From Solilutibacter silvestris (lineage in GTDB: Bacteria > Pseudomonadota > Gammaproteobacteria > Xanthomonadales > Xanthomonadaceae): 64,000 nucleotides of DNA. The stretch spans positions 1,379,501-1,443,500 of the forward strand of contig NZ_NPZB01000001.1 in assembly GCF_002895945.1 (NCBI RefSeq). The letters run 5' to 3'. Below are positions 29,048 through 39,720 of this stretch, one piece after another. The translations under genes and the position numbers were made by a program. The stretch's first letter is position 1. Each line of letters opens with the position of its first letter. The notes beneath the pieces are model-generated. The model was not told the origin of the DNA, did no database searches, and saw only the letters and a program-made list of their open reading frames with translations.

Positions 29048-30270
29048 GTGGTTACCGTCGGGTCGTCGCCGCGCTGGTCGAAGCCATGCAACCGGATGCA
29101 CCGTTCGCATTGCTGGTCGTGCGCCTGCGTCGCCTGCGCGAGACCGAACTCTCGTTCGGCCACGCCATCGGCGAGCAGCTCCACCGCGAAATCGAGTTGC
29201 TGATCCGCGATGCGTTGCGTCCCGGCGACACCCTGTTCCATATCGGGGAAAGCGATTTCGCCATCCTCCTGCCGGCGATTCGCGGCGACGCGCACGCCGA
29301 ACTCGCCGCCGCGAAGATCGCGCGACTGTTCGATCACCCGATCCAGCTCGATCGCCATTCGGTGCTGGCGCGCGTCACCGTGGGTGGCGTGGTGTCGTCT
29401 CCGCAGGAACGCACGCCCGAGGAGATGCTGATGGCGGCCGACCATGCCAGCGCGTGGGCGATCCATTCGCGCCATGGCTACGAGATGGCGCGCGGCATGG
29501 AGTTGCGCCCACCGGTCGGGCACAGCGTGCTGGCGGAAGCGTTGCGGATGAACGCACTGCAACTCCATCTGCAACCGATCCGGGAGATCGCGAGCGGCCG
29601 CACGGTCGCCTACGAGGCGTTGGCGCGCTGGACCCTGCCCGATGGGCGATCGGTGTCGCCGGCGGATTTCGTGCCGATGGCGGAGCAGAGCGGCCTGATC
29701 GGTGAACTCACGGTGTGGAGCCTGCACGCGGCGATGCGCCATCTCGCCGCATGGAGCCGCGTAGCGCCGGACGTGGTCTGCGCGGTGAACGTATCGCCAC
29801 TGTTCGCGGCGGATGCCGGGTTCCCCGGATTGGTGGAGCGCGCGCTGTCGATCTGGGACGTGCGTCCGCAACAATTGATGCTGGAAATCACCGAGACCGC
29901 ATTCGCCAACAATATCGATGCCGTGATCGAATCGATGACCGTGTTGAAGAACAAGGGCATCGGCATCGGCATCGATGACTTCGGCAGCGGCTACGCGACG
30001 TTCTCCTACCTCAAGGATTTCCCGGTCTCCGAACTCAAGATCGATCGCATGTTCATCACCGACCTCGCGCGCGACACGCGACTGCGCCATCTGGTGGCGT
30101 CCATGATCGACATGGCGCACCGCCTCGACATCCATTGCGTGGCCGAAGGCGTGGAGGAGCAGGACACCCTCGATGTGCTGACGGAACTGGGTTGCGACCA
30201 GGTACAGGGTTACATCATCGGGCGCCCGGCGCCTGCCGAAGAAGTGGTGGACGCGATCATCGCCGCCTGA
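29044..30270 (+). CDS. Cyclic-di-GMP phosphodiesterase, degenerate GGDEF plus EAL
   Basis: 408 residues. The GTG at 29044 overlaps the HD-GYP stop (GTGA) and is the only sensible start; the frame upstream lies inside the previous gene. The first domain (about 1-155) has the GGDEF fold, but the signature reads GESDF (68-72), so it should not make cyclic-di-GMP. The EAL domain (about 160-405) looks active: YEALARW (EAL at 191-193), NVSP, ITET, DDFGSGYA, ELKIDR, AEGVEE and QGYIIGRP. It has no membrane or sensor domain; the HD-GYP protein may be its partner. The product should lower cyclic-di-GMP. Confidence 0.9.
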   Translation: MSGYRRVVAALVEAMQPDAPFALLVVRLRRLRETELSFGHAIGEQLHREIELLIRDALRPGDTLFHIGESDFAILLPAIRGDAHAELAAAKIARLFDHPIQLDRHSVLARVTVGGVVSSPQERTPEEMLMAADHASAWAIHSRHGYEMARGMELRPPVGHSVLAEALRMNALQLHLQPIREIASGRTVAYEALARWTLPDGRSVSPADFVPMAEQSGLIGELTVWSLHAAMRHLAAWSRVAPDVVCAVNVSPLFAADAGFPGLVERALSIWDVRPQQLMLEITETAFANNIDAVIESMTVLKNKGIGIGIDDFGSGYATFSYLKDFPVSELKIDRMFITDLARDTRLRHLVASMIDMAHRLDIHCVAEGVEEQDTLDVLTELGCDQVQGYIIGRPAPAEEVVDAIIAA

Positions 30271-30305
30271 ACACTTCGGTCACGCGTTCCCGGCACAATG
30301 GCGAC

Positions 30306-32143
<1,838 letters not shown>

Positions 32144-32159
<16 letters not shown>

Positions 32160-32701
32160 GTTGTGTGTCCACCGTGCGGACGCATCGGGCGACCCTGCCA
32201 GTCCAGCAGGCGTTCGAGGTGCGAGAACACGTCGCTGCGTCCGAACGGCTTGCGCAGGAAGGCATCGGCACCGATGCGTTGTGCGTAGTACTGCTCGGTC
32301 GCCTGTTCGTTCCCCGACATCATGATCACCGGAATGTCGCGGGTTTCGGCATCGCGGCGCAACGCACGCAGCACGCTGAAGCCATCCATTCCCGGCATCA
32401 CGATGTCGAGCAGGATCGCGTCGGGACGCTGCGTGCCGATGCTGGCCATGGCGTCCTCGCCGGAGGCCGCGGTCGCCACCTGCACCCCGGTTTGCTTCAG
32501 CATCCGCCCGAGGACGGACAGCACCGTGCCGGAATCATCGACGATCAGCAGGCGGGTGTCGGCACTGGGATTACGTCGGGGACGGCGGCGGCGTTCCTCG
32601 CCGGCATAGCCGTCAGTGAGTGGAACGATGACTGGGGCCGCGGTCGGCTCGACCGGCACTTTTGCAGTTGCCGGCCAGCGCAGGAAATCGATCCAGCCCA
32701 T
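32144..32701 (-). CDS. Single-domain response regulator
   Basis: 185 residues. An N-terminal tail of about 48 residues, rich in Arg and Pro, precedes one receiver domain. The acidic pair is Asp55-Asp56, the phosphorylation site is Asp99 in ILLDIVMPG, the switch Ser is in VIMMSGN and the Lys is in FLRKPF. There is no DNA-binding output domain, as in PilG/PilH or CheY-like regulators. The start ATG at 32701 has a run of five G upstream; earlier in-frame codons are not family-like. No histidine kinase is encoded nearby. Confidence 0.9.
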
Positions 32702-32768
32702 GTTGCCCCCTGTCAGCGTCCGATGCCGAAAATCCGATTTTAGCGGGCTTCCGGTCTGCGTGCGCGGG

Positions 32769-33632
32769 TCAGCGCGATCCCGCCGACAAGCGCGCCAGGC
32801 CAATCAGGCGCGCCGCGCGCAGGGCACCCAGCACCAGCAGGCCGAGCTGCAGCACCAGCATCGCCAACACGGCATTGCCCTTGATCAGGTCGAGGAGCAG
32901 CAGGGGCGTGACCAGTGCCGGCAGCAACATGGTCACCAGATAGACCAGCGCCACCGAGAACGGGCGCCGCAACATCAATCTGACGCCGCGCAGCAACGCA
33001 CGCCACGCTGTGCGCAATTGCCCATCCGCGCCGAACTGTGCGCGTGCGGCTTCCAGCGCGCAATGGGCGATGGCGATCGCCGCGACCAGGATGACCGTCG
33101 CGCCGAGTTGCAGATGGTCGGCCTGGCTGGCGAGGATGGCGGCATCGGCCGATTTGCCGATTGCGTCTGAGGCGAAGCTGGCCGCACCGACCAACACGCC
33201 GGCCGGGATCGCGATCACCAGCCACAGGCGGAACTGTCGCCAGTATTCGCGCAGGCCACCATGCATCGACTCGCCGAAACCGAGCGGGCGTCCTTCGCGC
33301 AGGCTTGCGATCAACATGCCCACCAGCAGCGGCGACAGCAACAACGCGAGCAGCGCGGTCACGCCGATGTGCACGCCCAGCGCCGTGCTGCCGCCATGCC
33401 GCAGCATCGTCATGATGCCGTCGGCCAGCAGCGGCATGTTGCGGCCGGCATCGATGTCGGCTGCCTGCGGGCTGTAGCCGAAGGTTGCGTCGATCATCTT
33501 GCGCAGCGGCACGCTGGCGGCGATCGCAGGTATCAGCGATGCCAGCAACCACAGCAGCAGCATCCGCCAGTGGCGCGGTGCGTTCGTCAGTCCGCCGAAC
33601 AGGGCGCGGAATCCGTTGATGCGCCCGCTCAC
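32769..33632 (-). CDS. Integral membrane protein (BPSS1780-like)
   Basis: 287 residues with about six membrane segments, starting MLLLWLLASLIPAIAASVPL and ending LLVLGALRAARLIGLARL. Many Leu, Ala and Arg; a cytosolic loop GLREYWRQFRLW lies in the middle. It resembles the loosely defined BPSS1780 membrane family, with no known function. Its start overlaps the stop of the M1 peptidase gene by 4 bases, so the two genes are likely co-translated. Confidence 0.75.
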   Translation of the reverse strand: MSGRINGFRALFGGLTNAPRHWRMLLLWLLASLIPAIAASVPLRKMIDATFGYSPQAADIDAGRNMPLLADGIMTMLRHGGSTALGVHIGVTALLALLLSPLLVGMLIASLREGRPLGFGESMHGGLREYWRQFRLWLVIAIPAGVLVGAASFASDAIGKSADAAILASQADHLQLGATVILVAAIAIAHCALEAARAQFGADGQLRTAWRALLRGVRLMLRRPFSVALVYLVTMLLPALVTPLLLLDLIKGNAVLAMLVLQLGLLVLGALRAARLIGLARLSAGSR

Positions 33633-35842
33633 AGCAGTTGCCCCTGGGTGATCGCCAGTTGCAACCAGCCCATCGCGCGCGTGGCCAGCGACATCCGCTG
33701 CGGCTCGACGGTGCGGCCGTTGTCGATCTGCGACACGTCAAGGCCATGCAGGCCTTGCGGATCGAGCTCTGCCTTCACCACCTTGGCCGGCCCGCTCCAG
33801 CGATAGCGGAACCAGCGCTGGTTGCCGTCGAGGTTCACCATCTTGACGCTCCCGTCGTCGAACGTGACTTTCAGTTGTTGCGGCACCGCCGCACCCTCGC
33901 GGCGCACCACCACGGTGGATTCGAACGGATACGGGCCGCCACTCTTCGCGTCCGGATGCTGCTTCTTCCATGCGTCCCGTGCAGCGTCGATCGATTTTTC
34001 CGTGTCGGCGTTGGTCGTCGCGACGCGCTTGCCATCGACCATGCGATAGCCGTCGTCCGGCACCAGTTCGCGCACGTCGATCGAGGACACGCGGTCATCG
34101 ACACGACGGGCGTTGAACACGGCGATGTCGAATTCGCGATTCACCACCTCGGGGCGTCCACTGCCTTCGGCCAATGCATCGCGGAAATCCGCCAGCGTGG
34201 GATGACGGAATTTCCAGCGTTCGTAATAGGTTTTCATCGCGCGCCCCATCGCTTCGTGGCCGATCTGCGCCTCGATGTCGTTGAGCATGGTGGCAGTGCG
34301 CGAATACACCGTGCTGTAACTGCCGGGCAGGCGATCCCACGAATTTTCGCCAAGGCGATCCATCGGGTCGTCCAGTCCCGCGGAAAGGCGTTCGATCGTG
34401 CGCGGGGGAAAGACCGCCGCCAATCCCAGGCGCTTGCTGAACGCATTCGCCAGCGAGATCGGCTGGTGGCGATCCGACAGCATGCGATCGTCCCAGTACT
34501 GGTTCACGCCTTCGTCGAGCGATGGCTCCTCGAACTCGTTGGAAGCGAGGATGCCGTAGAAATAGCCGTGGCCGAATTCGTGGATGGTGACGAAATCCAT
34601 CGCGTACTGGCCAATGGTGCCCGGCGAGAAATCCTTGACATTGTCGGCGGTGAAGAAGGTCGGGTATTCCATGCCGCCGGCTTCTTCGGCGTTGTGCGGC
34701 GGCACCACTGCGGTCACCGTGCGATAGGGATACGGGCCCAGCGTGTCGGAAAAATAGGTGAGCGAATCCAGCGTCGCCTTCAGCACTGGCTGGGCGTTGC
34801 TGGCGTACTCGCGCGGGACCAGCACGCGCACTTTCACCGATGGGCTGCCGGGATGCGCCCACGTCGCCTCCAGTGGCGTCACCGTCTTGTTGTCGGCGGT
34901 CCAGGCGAAGTCGTGGACGTCATCCTGCACGTAGCGATAGCTCAGCAGATCGCCGTTTTGCACGGGCGTGCCCTGCAACTCGCCGGTTGCGCCGACGGTG
35001 TATCCCTTCGGCACGTGCAAGGTCACATCGAAGCTGCCGAAATCGGCATAGAACTCGCTGTTCATGTGGAATTCGTGGGCATTCCAGCGCGTCGTGGTGG
35101 CGCCGCGCTCTCCCGGCAATTCCAGTACGCCGATCTTCGGAAACCATTGCCCGACCAGATGGAAGGTGTCGAAGTAACCGGTACGTGCGACCACGCGCGG
35201 CAACTGGTCGAAGAAGGCGATGTCGAATGTCGTGCTGGCACCGGCGGCGACCGGTTGTGGCAGGTCGACGCGCACCACGGTGTGATCGCTCGCGGGACCG
35301 TTGTCGGGATGCACGTAACTCCAGCGTGCACTCTGTCCACCTTGCGTGATCGAATCGAGGCGGATGTAGCCCCAGTCCTTGTCGCCGGTCTGGACATTGC
35401 TGCGGAAGTGCAGGCCTTGGCTGCGTTCGGTGAAGAAGGTGCTGCCGGTACCTTCGAAGCCGTTGAGGTAGAGATGCAGGTAGATGCTGCACACCGGCTG
35501 GTTGCTGCGATTGCGCCAAGTCATTTGTTCGCGGCCGGCAACGGTGTGCTTGACCGGATCGAGCGTCGCATCGATGGCGTACTTCACCACGCGATCCGAC
35601 AGCGTTGGCGCATTGGTCTGGCGCGGACCGCCCCAGGCATCGGCCGCGCTTGGCGTGGTTGGTGCGGCGGCGTCGGGATCGGCGAGCGCGATCGCCGGGC
35701 AGGAGACCGCCGTGGTGTTCGCGGCCGTCGTATCAGCGGTTGCTGGCGTCGTGGTTGGCGATGATGGCGTGATGCGCGCGGCCAGTGGCAGCACGATTGC
35801 GAGACAGGCGAGCGGAACGAGGCTGAGACGCCAGATACGCAT
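33629..35842 (-). CDS. M1 family zinc aminopeptidase, exported
   Basis: 737 residues with a hydrophobic signal at the N-terminus, followed by a Thr/Ala-rich linker. The zinc site is HEFGHGYF (HExxH), and the distal Glu is in EPSLDEGVNQYW. The exopeptidase motif appears as GGMEYPTFF in place of GAMEN. The beta-sandwich N-terminal domain includes YAIDATLDPVKHTVAG. It is probably periplasmic or surface-exposed and removes N-terminal residues from peptides. An ATGA overlap joins it to the downstream membrane protein. Confidence 0.9.
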   Translation of the reverse strand: MRIWRLSLVPLACLAIVLPLAARITPSSPTTTPATADTTAANTTAVSCPAIALADPDAAAPTTPSAADAWGGPRQTNAPTLSDRVVKYAIDATLDPVKHTVAGREQMTWRNRSNQPVCSIYLHLYLNGFEGTGSTFFTERSQGLHFRSNVQTGDKDWGYIRLDSITQGGQSARWSYVHPDNGPASDHTVVRVDLPQPVAAGASTTFDIAFFDQLPRVVARTGYFDTFHLVGQWFPKIGVLELPGERGATTTRWNAHEFHMNSEFYADFGSFDVTLHVPKGYTVGATGELQGTPVQNGDLLSYRYVQDDVHDFAWTADNKTVTPLEATWAHPGSPSVKVRVLVPREYASNAQPVLKATLDSLTYFSDTLGPYPYRTVTAVVPPHNAEEAGGMEYPTFFTADNVKDFSPGTIGQYAMDFVTIHEFGHGYFYGILASNEFEEPSLDEGVNQYWDDRMLSDRHQPISLANAFSKRLGLAAVFPPRTIERLSAGLDDPMDRLGENSWDRLPGSYSTVYSRTATMLNDIEAQIGHEAMGRAMKTYYERWKFRHPTLADFRDALAEGSGRPEVVNREFDIAVFNARRVDDRVSSIDVRELVPDDGYRMVDGKRVATTNADTEKSIDAARDAWKKQHPDAKSGGPYPFESTVVVRREGAAVPQQLKVTFDDGSVKMVNLDGNQRWFRYRWSGPAKVVKAELDPQGLHGLDVSQIDNGRTVEPQRMSLATRAMGWLQLAITQGQLL

Positions 35843-35931
35843 GAGGAACTCCCCGATGGATCACGCAAGGGTGAGCCGGTGGAGCTCGCGCCGCAAGCAT
35901 GACCAATGGCAGGGGTGGATCGATGAAGCGC

Positions 35932-36228
35932 TCAGGCTTCGTCGTTGTCGCTGATTTCCACCAGCATGTCGAGATCGAAGGCGAGCGATTCCATCTCGCG
36001 CTGCACGCGTCCGGCGGTGGAGTTGTTGGCGAGATCGAGTTCGATCTCGTGCACCTTCGGCCCGCGCAGATCGCTCAGTCCCGCCGAGCTGGAATCCCAG
36101 TCGTCGAGATGCGGCATCAGGTCATCCACTTCCTCGATCGAGTGGATGCCGTCCATGCTGTCGATCAGGTTGAGCATGGTGCGCACCTGATCGTCGCTGC
36201 CAGTCATCCTCGCGCGCATCATCGGCAT
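35932..36228 (-). CDS. Small acidic hypothetical protein, 98 residues
   Basis: The ATG at 36228 is chosen because GAGGAG stands about 8 bases upstream; the frame is open to 36279. The protein is rich in Asp and Glu (DDWDSSSAGL, VHEIELDLANNS, FDLDMLVEISDNDEA), with predicted alternating helix and strand. There is no signal peptide or membrane segment. I do not recognise the family. It lies between the peptidase and cyclophilin genes on the same strand. Confidence 0.65.
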   Translation of the reverse strand: MPMMRARMTGSDDQVRTMLNLIDSMDGIHSIEEVDDLMPHLDDWDSSSAGLSDLRGPKVHEIELDLANNSTAGRVQREMESLAFDLDMLVEISDNDEA

Positions 36229-36300
36229 GACACGGTCTCCTCGGGAGCCGATCCCAGCATAGACCTGTTGCGCGATCAATGCACAACAATGCGTGCGAAA

Positions 36301-37224
36301 TCAGCGTTGGGGAACGCCGCGCACTACTGGTGAAATGTTGCAGACATCGATGTGTCCGGCCTTGTGCACGTACCAGCCGTCCTGGCGATTGCGCCGCGCC
36401 TCGATCATCTCCGCGAATTGCGGGCTGTCGCTGCGCAACACTTCGATCGCTTCGCGCTGCTCGGGTGGCACTTCACTGGCGAGATGAATGGCAGTGATCG
36501 GCACGCGCATTTCCGACTTGTCGAACATGCCCATCGGATCGGGACCGCGATGGATCGCGCTCAGGTACTGCATGCCTTTCAACACGCGGCCGACGGTGGT
36601 GATGTTGAGATCGAGCTGGCGCGGCGCCTGCCCGGTCACGACATAGAGTTCGGCGCCGTTGCTGCTGTCGGGTGCATTGCCGCGACCGGCGCCCAGCGTG
36701 CCGTAGCAATGCGTCATCCAGGCGCGGCCGGTTTTCGGATCGCGGGCAGCGGGGAAATCGCCGGAAAATCCGACCTGCGGCGCCCACCCATCGGCATCGG
36801 GCAACGCGGTGAAGGCGAGCCCCTTGGCCGGGCGATCGAATTCGGCGGGGAGATGCTGTTGCGCCGGGGCCGGGTAGGGTTTGGCCTTGCCGGCTTCGTC
36901 GGCGTCGGGATCGCCGAACTGGACGACGAAATTGTCCTGCGATCGATACACCGACAGTCCATCCCAGAACTTCCCGCGGGCGAGTGCCTGGATGTTGGCG
37001 ACATGCGCCGGCGCGAACTGCGGCGCCAGTTCGATCACCACGCGTCCGCCGTTGACGTCCATGTACAGCACATTCTGCGGATCCGGCCGGTACCACGCGC
37101 TGATCGGCGCGCTGTCGATGATCTCCTTGCTGCTGCGCTGCTTGGGCGGTTTCGAGGCAGCAGCAGTGGCAGTGAACGCCATGGCGCACAACAGCGGGAC
37201 GATCAGGGCAGCAGTCTTGGGCAT
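36301..37224 (-). CDS. Periplasmic cyclophilin-type peptidyl-prolyl isomerase
   Basis: 307 residues with a signal peptide ([18 protein letters not shown]). The cyclophilin fold is readable: [40 protein letters not shown], a divergent central region with [17 protein letters not shown], and [14 protein letters not shown] tail of about 50 residues follows the domain. It would catalyse prolyl isomerisation during folding of exported proteins. The start at 37224 begins the signal peptide; the frame upstream to 37479 runs through a repeat element and is not coding. Confidence 0.88.
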   Translation of the reverse strand: MPKTAALIVPLLCAMAFTATAAASKPPKQRSSKEIIDSAPISAWYRPDPQNVLYMDVNGGRVVIELAPQFAPAHVANIQALARGKFWDGLSVYRSQDNFVVQFGDPDADEAGKAKPYPAPAQQHLPAEFDRPAKGLAFTALPDADGWAPQVGFSGDFPAARDPKTGRAWMTHCYGTLGAGRGNAPDSSNGAELYVVTGQAPRQLDLNITTVGRVLKGMQYLSAIHRGPDPMGMFDKSEMRVPITAIHLASEVPPEQREAIEVLRSDSPQFAEMIEARRNRQDGWYVHKAGHIDVCNISPVVRGVPQR

Positions 37225-37271
37225 GGCGTTCTTCCGGCGATCTTGAGCAGAAGCCCGGAGGATAACGCGAG

Positions 37272-37496
37272 GAATCAACAACACGCGCGCGGCAAGTGGG
37301 TGGTCTGCCCAATGCGCGGGCATACGAGGCATGGGTGAGGAAGCGCCGCTTACGCGGCATGCCGCGTGGTGATTCCGAACGCCAAGAGCGTAAGCGAGTG
37401 GCCGGACCCGCGCAGCGGGCCGAGTCGAGCCTCCATGGATGGATTCACGGCGTCCCGCGCAGTGGGTCTGACCGCCCACGCCAGCCAGCGCGTGCC
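37272..37496 (+). repeat. Hairpin-forming dispersed repeat, copy 1 (long form)
   Basis: This 225-base element fills most of the 348-base gap between the cyclophilin gene and padR. Its outer parts (37272-37331, 60 bases; 37419-37496, 78 bases) match copy 2 at 39721-39862 on the opposite strand, with 4 and 2 mismatches by eye. A middle part of 87 bases (37332-37418) is present only here. The middle holds its own inverted repeat, CGCTTACGC (37347-37355) with GCGTAAGCG (37388-37396), and a 16-base palindrome around GGCATGCC. The outer parts pair with each other as a long hairpin, for example 37296-37305 with 37470-37479. It holds no gene. Confidence 0.88.
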
Positions 37497-37572
37497 GTGA
37501 GCCATGACTACCGGCACATTCGCTATATCGAAATCAACACTAGTATCGACTCCGACATAGAGGATCGAGGCA

Positions 37573-37929
37573 ATGGACGACAGCCTGCGCAAATTCCACA
37601 AAGAGCTGAGCGCCGGAACCGTGGCGCTGGCGCTGCTGGCCGTGGTCGAATCCGCGCACGAACCGCTGCACGGCTACCTGATCGCCAAGCGGCTGGAACA
37701 ACACGGCGGCGGCGTGCTGGCCGGCAAGCAGAGCGCGCTGTACCCGGTGCTGCGCAACCTCGAAGGCGCCGGATTGCTGTCCAGTTCCATCGAACCTTCC
37801 AGCAGCGGGCCGCCGCGTCGCTGCTACCAGATCACCGCCGCGGGCAAGACCGTTCTCGACGCATGGGCGGCTGCCTGGCGCGAGACCCGCGATTCCGTCG
37901 ATTCCGTTCTGCAAGGGGCCAAGGTATGA
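37573..37929 (+). CDS. PadR family transcriptional regulator
   Basis: 118 residues, winged helix of the short PadR type: ALALLAVVESAHEPLHGYLI, then KQSALYPVLRNLEGAGLL for the recognition helix, and PPRRCYQITAAGKTVLDAW for the wing. CGAGG stands just upstream of the ATG. The stop overlaps the next gene by 4 bases, so it very likely represses its own operon with the membrane protein, as usual for this pairing. Upstream, TATCGA occurs twice 18 bases apart (37526-37531, 37544-37549); this is a possible operator, not a proven one. Confidence 0.92.
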   Translation: MDDSLRKFHKELSAGTVALALLAVVESAHEPLHGYLIAKRLEQHGGGVLAGKQSALYPVLRNLEGAGLLSSSIEPSSSGPPRRCYQITAAGKTVLDAWAAAWRETRDSVDSVLQGAKV

Positions 37930-38852
37930 ACACCACGTCGTTGCCGACCAGCATTCCCGATTACCTGGAACACCTCCGTCGTTCGCTCACCGGCGCCGAT
38001 CCGGCGATGATCCAGGACGCGTTGTATGACGCCGAGGAATACCTGCGTTCCGAACTCGCCGAAAATCCCGGCAAGTCCGAGGCCGAAGTGATCGCCGCGG
38101 TGGCGTCGAGCTACGGTGCGCCCGATGAAGTCGCCGACATCTATCGCGACACCGAAGTGAAAGTGCAGCAGGCCTTGCGTCCGCCAAGCCCGCAACCGCG
38201 CGCCAACATCACCAAACCGTCGTGGCTGCGCAGCGTGTTCGGCGTCTTCACCGATCCCTACACCTACGGCGCGCTGTTCTACATGCTGCTGTCGCTGGCC
38301 ACCGGCATCTTCTACTTCACCTGGACGGTGACCGGCATCAGCCTGTCGTTCGGATTGATGGTGCTGATCATCGGGCTGCCGTTGCTGCTGCTGTTCATCG
38401 GCGCCACGCGCATCCTGTCGCTGGTGGAAGGACGCATCGTCGAAGTGATGCTGGGCGAACGCATGCCGCGTCGCACCGTCTATCACGATCGCGCCATGCC
38501 GCTGCTGGATCGCATCAAGGAGATGCTGCTCGATCCGCGCACGTGGTCGACCTTCCTCTATTTCCTGTTGATGCTGCCGCTGGGCATCGTCTATTTCACC
38601 ATTGCGATGACCGGCATGACGACGGCGCTGGCGTTGATGGCGTCGCCGCTGGCCGACTGGTTCGGCGACTTCAACGGCTATCACGTATGGATCGGTGATG
38701 TGCTGCTGTCCGATTCCGTCTCTGCGATGTGGTTGTGGCCGCTCGTGGTGCTTTTCGGCGCGATCCTGCTGGTGCTCACGTTGCACGTGGTGCGGTTGAT
38801 CGGGCGCGTGCACGGGCGCATCGCCAAGCATTTGCTGGTGCAGGTGGATTGA
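37926..38852 (+). CDS. DUF1700/sensor-like membrane protein paired with PadR
   Basis: 308 residues. The cytosolic N-terminal part (about 1-75) is helical and acidic (YLEHLRRSLTGADPAMIQDA, DEVADIY), like DUF1700 and related domains that follow PadR genes. Two similar membrane modules follow: FYMLLSLATGIFYFTWTVTG and FLYFLLMLPLGIVYFTIAMTG each lead into helical hairpins, suggesting an internal duplication like the bacterial sensor-domain fold. The function is unknown, perhaps envelope stress. The start overlaps the padR stop by 4 bases. Confidence 0.82.
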   Translation: MNTTSLPTSIPDYLEHLRRSLTGADPAMIQDALYDAEEYLRSELAENPGKSEAEVIAAVASSYGAPDEVADIYRDTEVKVQQALRPPSPQPRANITKPSWLRSVFGVFTDPYTYGALFYMLLSLATGIFYFTWTVTGISLSFGLMVLIIGLPLLLLFIGATRILSLVEGRIVEVMLGERMPRRTVYHDRAMPLLDRIKEMLLDPRTWSTFLYFLLMLPLGIVYFTIAMTGMTTALALMASPLADWFGDFNGYHVWIGDVLLSDSVSAMWLWPLVVLFGAILLVLTLHVVRLIGRVHGRIAKHLLVQVD

Positions 38853-38936
38853 GGATGACAGCCGCGGCGACGTCCACGCTCCGTTAATGGTCGCTACCGG
38901 ATAGTCTGGCGTCACTTGGTGCCAGGAGAATTGCGG

Positions 38937-39650
38937 ATGAATCTGTCGATCAAGATTGGCGTGGTGGGTGCCATCGTGCTCAGCATGCTGGCCGGTTGCG
39001 CCACCTATCCAGGGCAGGCCAACAATCAATATCCGCCGCCCAATGATCCCAATGCGCCCAGCGGGATGAATCACAAGGGCAAGAATGCGCTCATCGGCAC
39101 GGGCATCGGCGCCGTAGTCGGCCTGCTGGCTGGCAACAGCGCCAAGAATCGCCGCGAGAAGGCGATGATCGGTGCCGGCATCGGCGCGCTCGCCGGTGTG
39201 GGCGTGGGTGCCTACCAGGATCGCCAGGAAGCCGAACTGCGCCGGCAGACGCAGGGCACCGGCGTGCAGGTGCAACGCGATGGTGATGTCATCAAGCTCA
39301 ACCTGCCCGACGGCGTGACCTTCGATTTCAACAAGACCGACGTCAAGCCGCAGTTCTATCCGGCGTTGAACAACATTGCGCACACCATCGGGCAGTACAA
39401 CCAGACCATCGTCGAGATCAACGGCCATACCGACAATGTCGGTGGGGTAGCGGTGAACCAGCGCATCTCCGAGCAACGTGCGCAGTCGGTGGCGAATTAT
39501 TTCGCCGGGCAGGGCGTGCAGCCGGTGCGGATGGAAACGCACGGTTACAACTTCCAGTATCCGATCGCTGACAACAATACCGACGCGGGGCGCGCCGCCA
39601 ATCGCCGTGTCGAGATCCGGTTGGTGCCGTTGACCAACAACGGCACGTGA
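38937..39650 (+). CDS. OmpA-family lipoprotein with glycine-zipper segment
   Basis: 237 residues. The lipobox MLAGC puts the lipid on Cys21. A glycine-zipper region (IGTGIGAVVGLLAG, GAGIGALAGVGVGAY) at about 50-95 could insert into the outer membrane. The C-terminal OmpA domain contains VTFDFNKTDVKP, INGHTDNVGG, NQRISEQRAQSVANY and AANRRVEIRL, the peptidoglycan-binding pattern. AGGAGA lies about 10 bases before the ATG. It is probably an outer-membrane to peptidoglycan anchor. A terminator-like hairpin follows. Confidence 0.92.
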   Translation: MNLSIKIGVVGAIVLSMLAGCATYPGQANNQYPPPNDPNAPSGMNHKGKNALIGTGIGAVVGLLAGNSAKNRREKAMIGAGIGALAGVGVGAYQDRQEAELRRQTQGTGVQVQRDGDVIKLNLPDGVTFDFNKTDVKPQFYPALNNIAHTIGQYNQTIVEINGHTDNVGGVAVNQRISEQRAQSVANYFAGQGVQPVRMETHGYNFQYPIADNNTDAGRAANRRVEIRLVPLTNNGT

Positions 39651-39672
39651 TCGGTTCGGCGTAATCAAAAAA

Positions 39673-39692
39673 AGCCGCCAGTGATGGCGGCT
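39673..39692. terminator. Two-way hairpin terminator between ompA-like gene and phaZ
   Basis: AGCCGCCA (39673-39680) and TGGCGGCT (39685-39692) pair around GTGA. A run of A directly before it makes a good U-tract for minus-strand transcripts (phaZ). On the plus strand it is followed by CTTGTT, which is weaker. It fits a shared terminator for the two convergent genes. Confidence 0.75.
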
Positions 39693-39720
39693 CTTGTTGG
39701 GCTTCCGATGGAGCAGCCTT

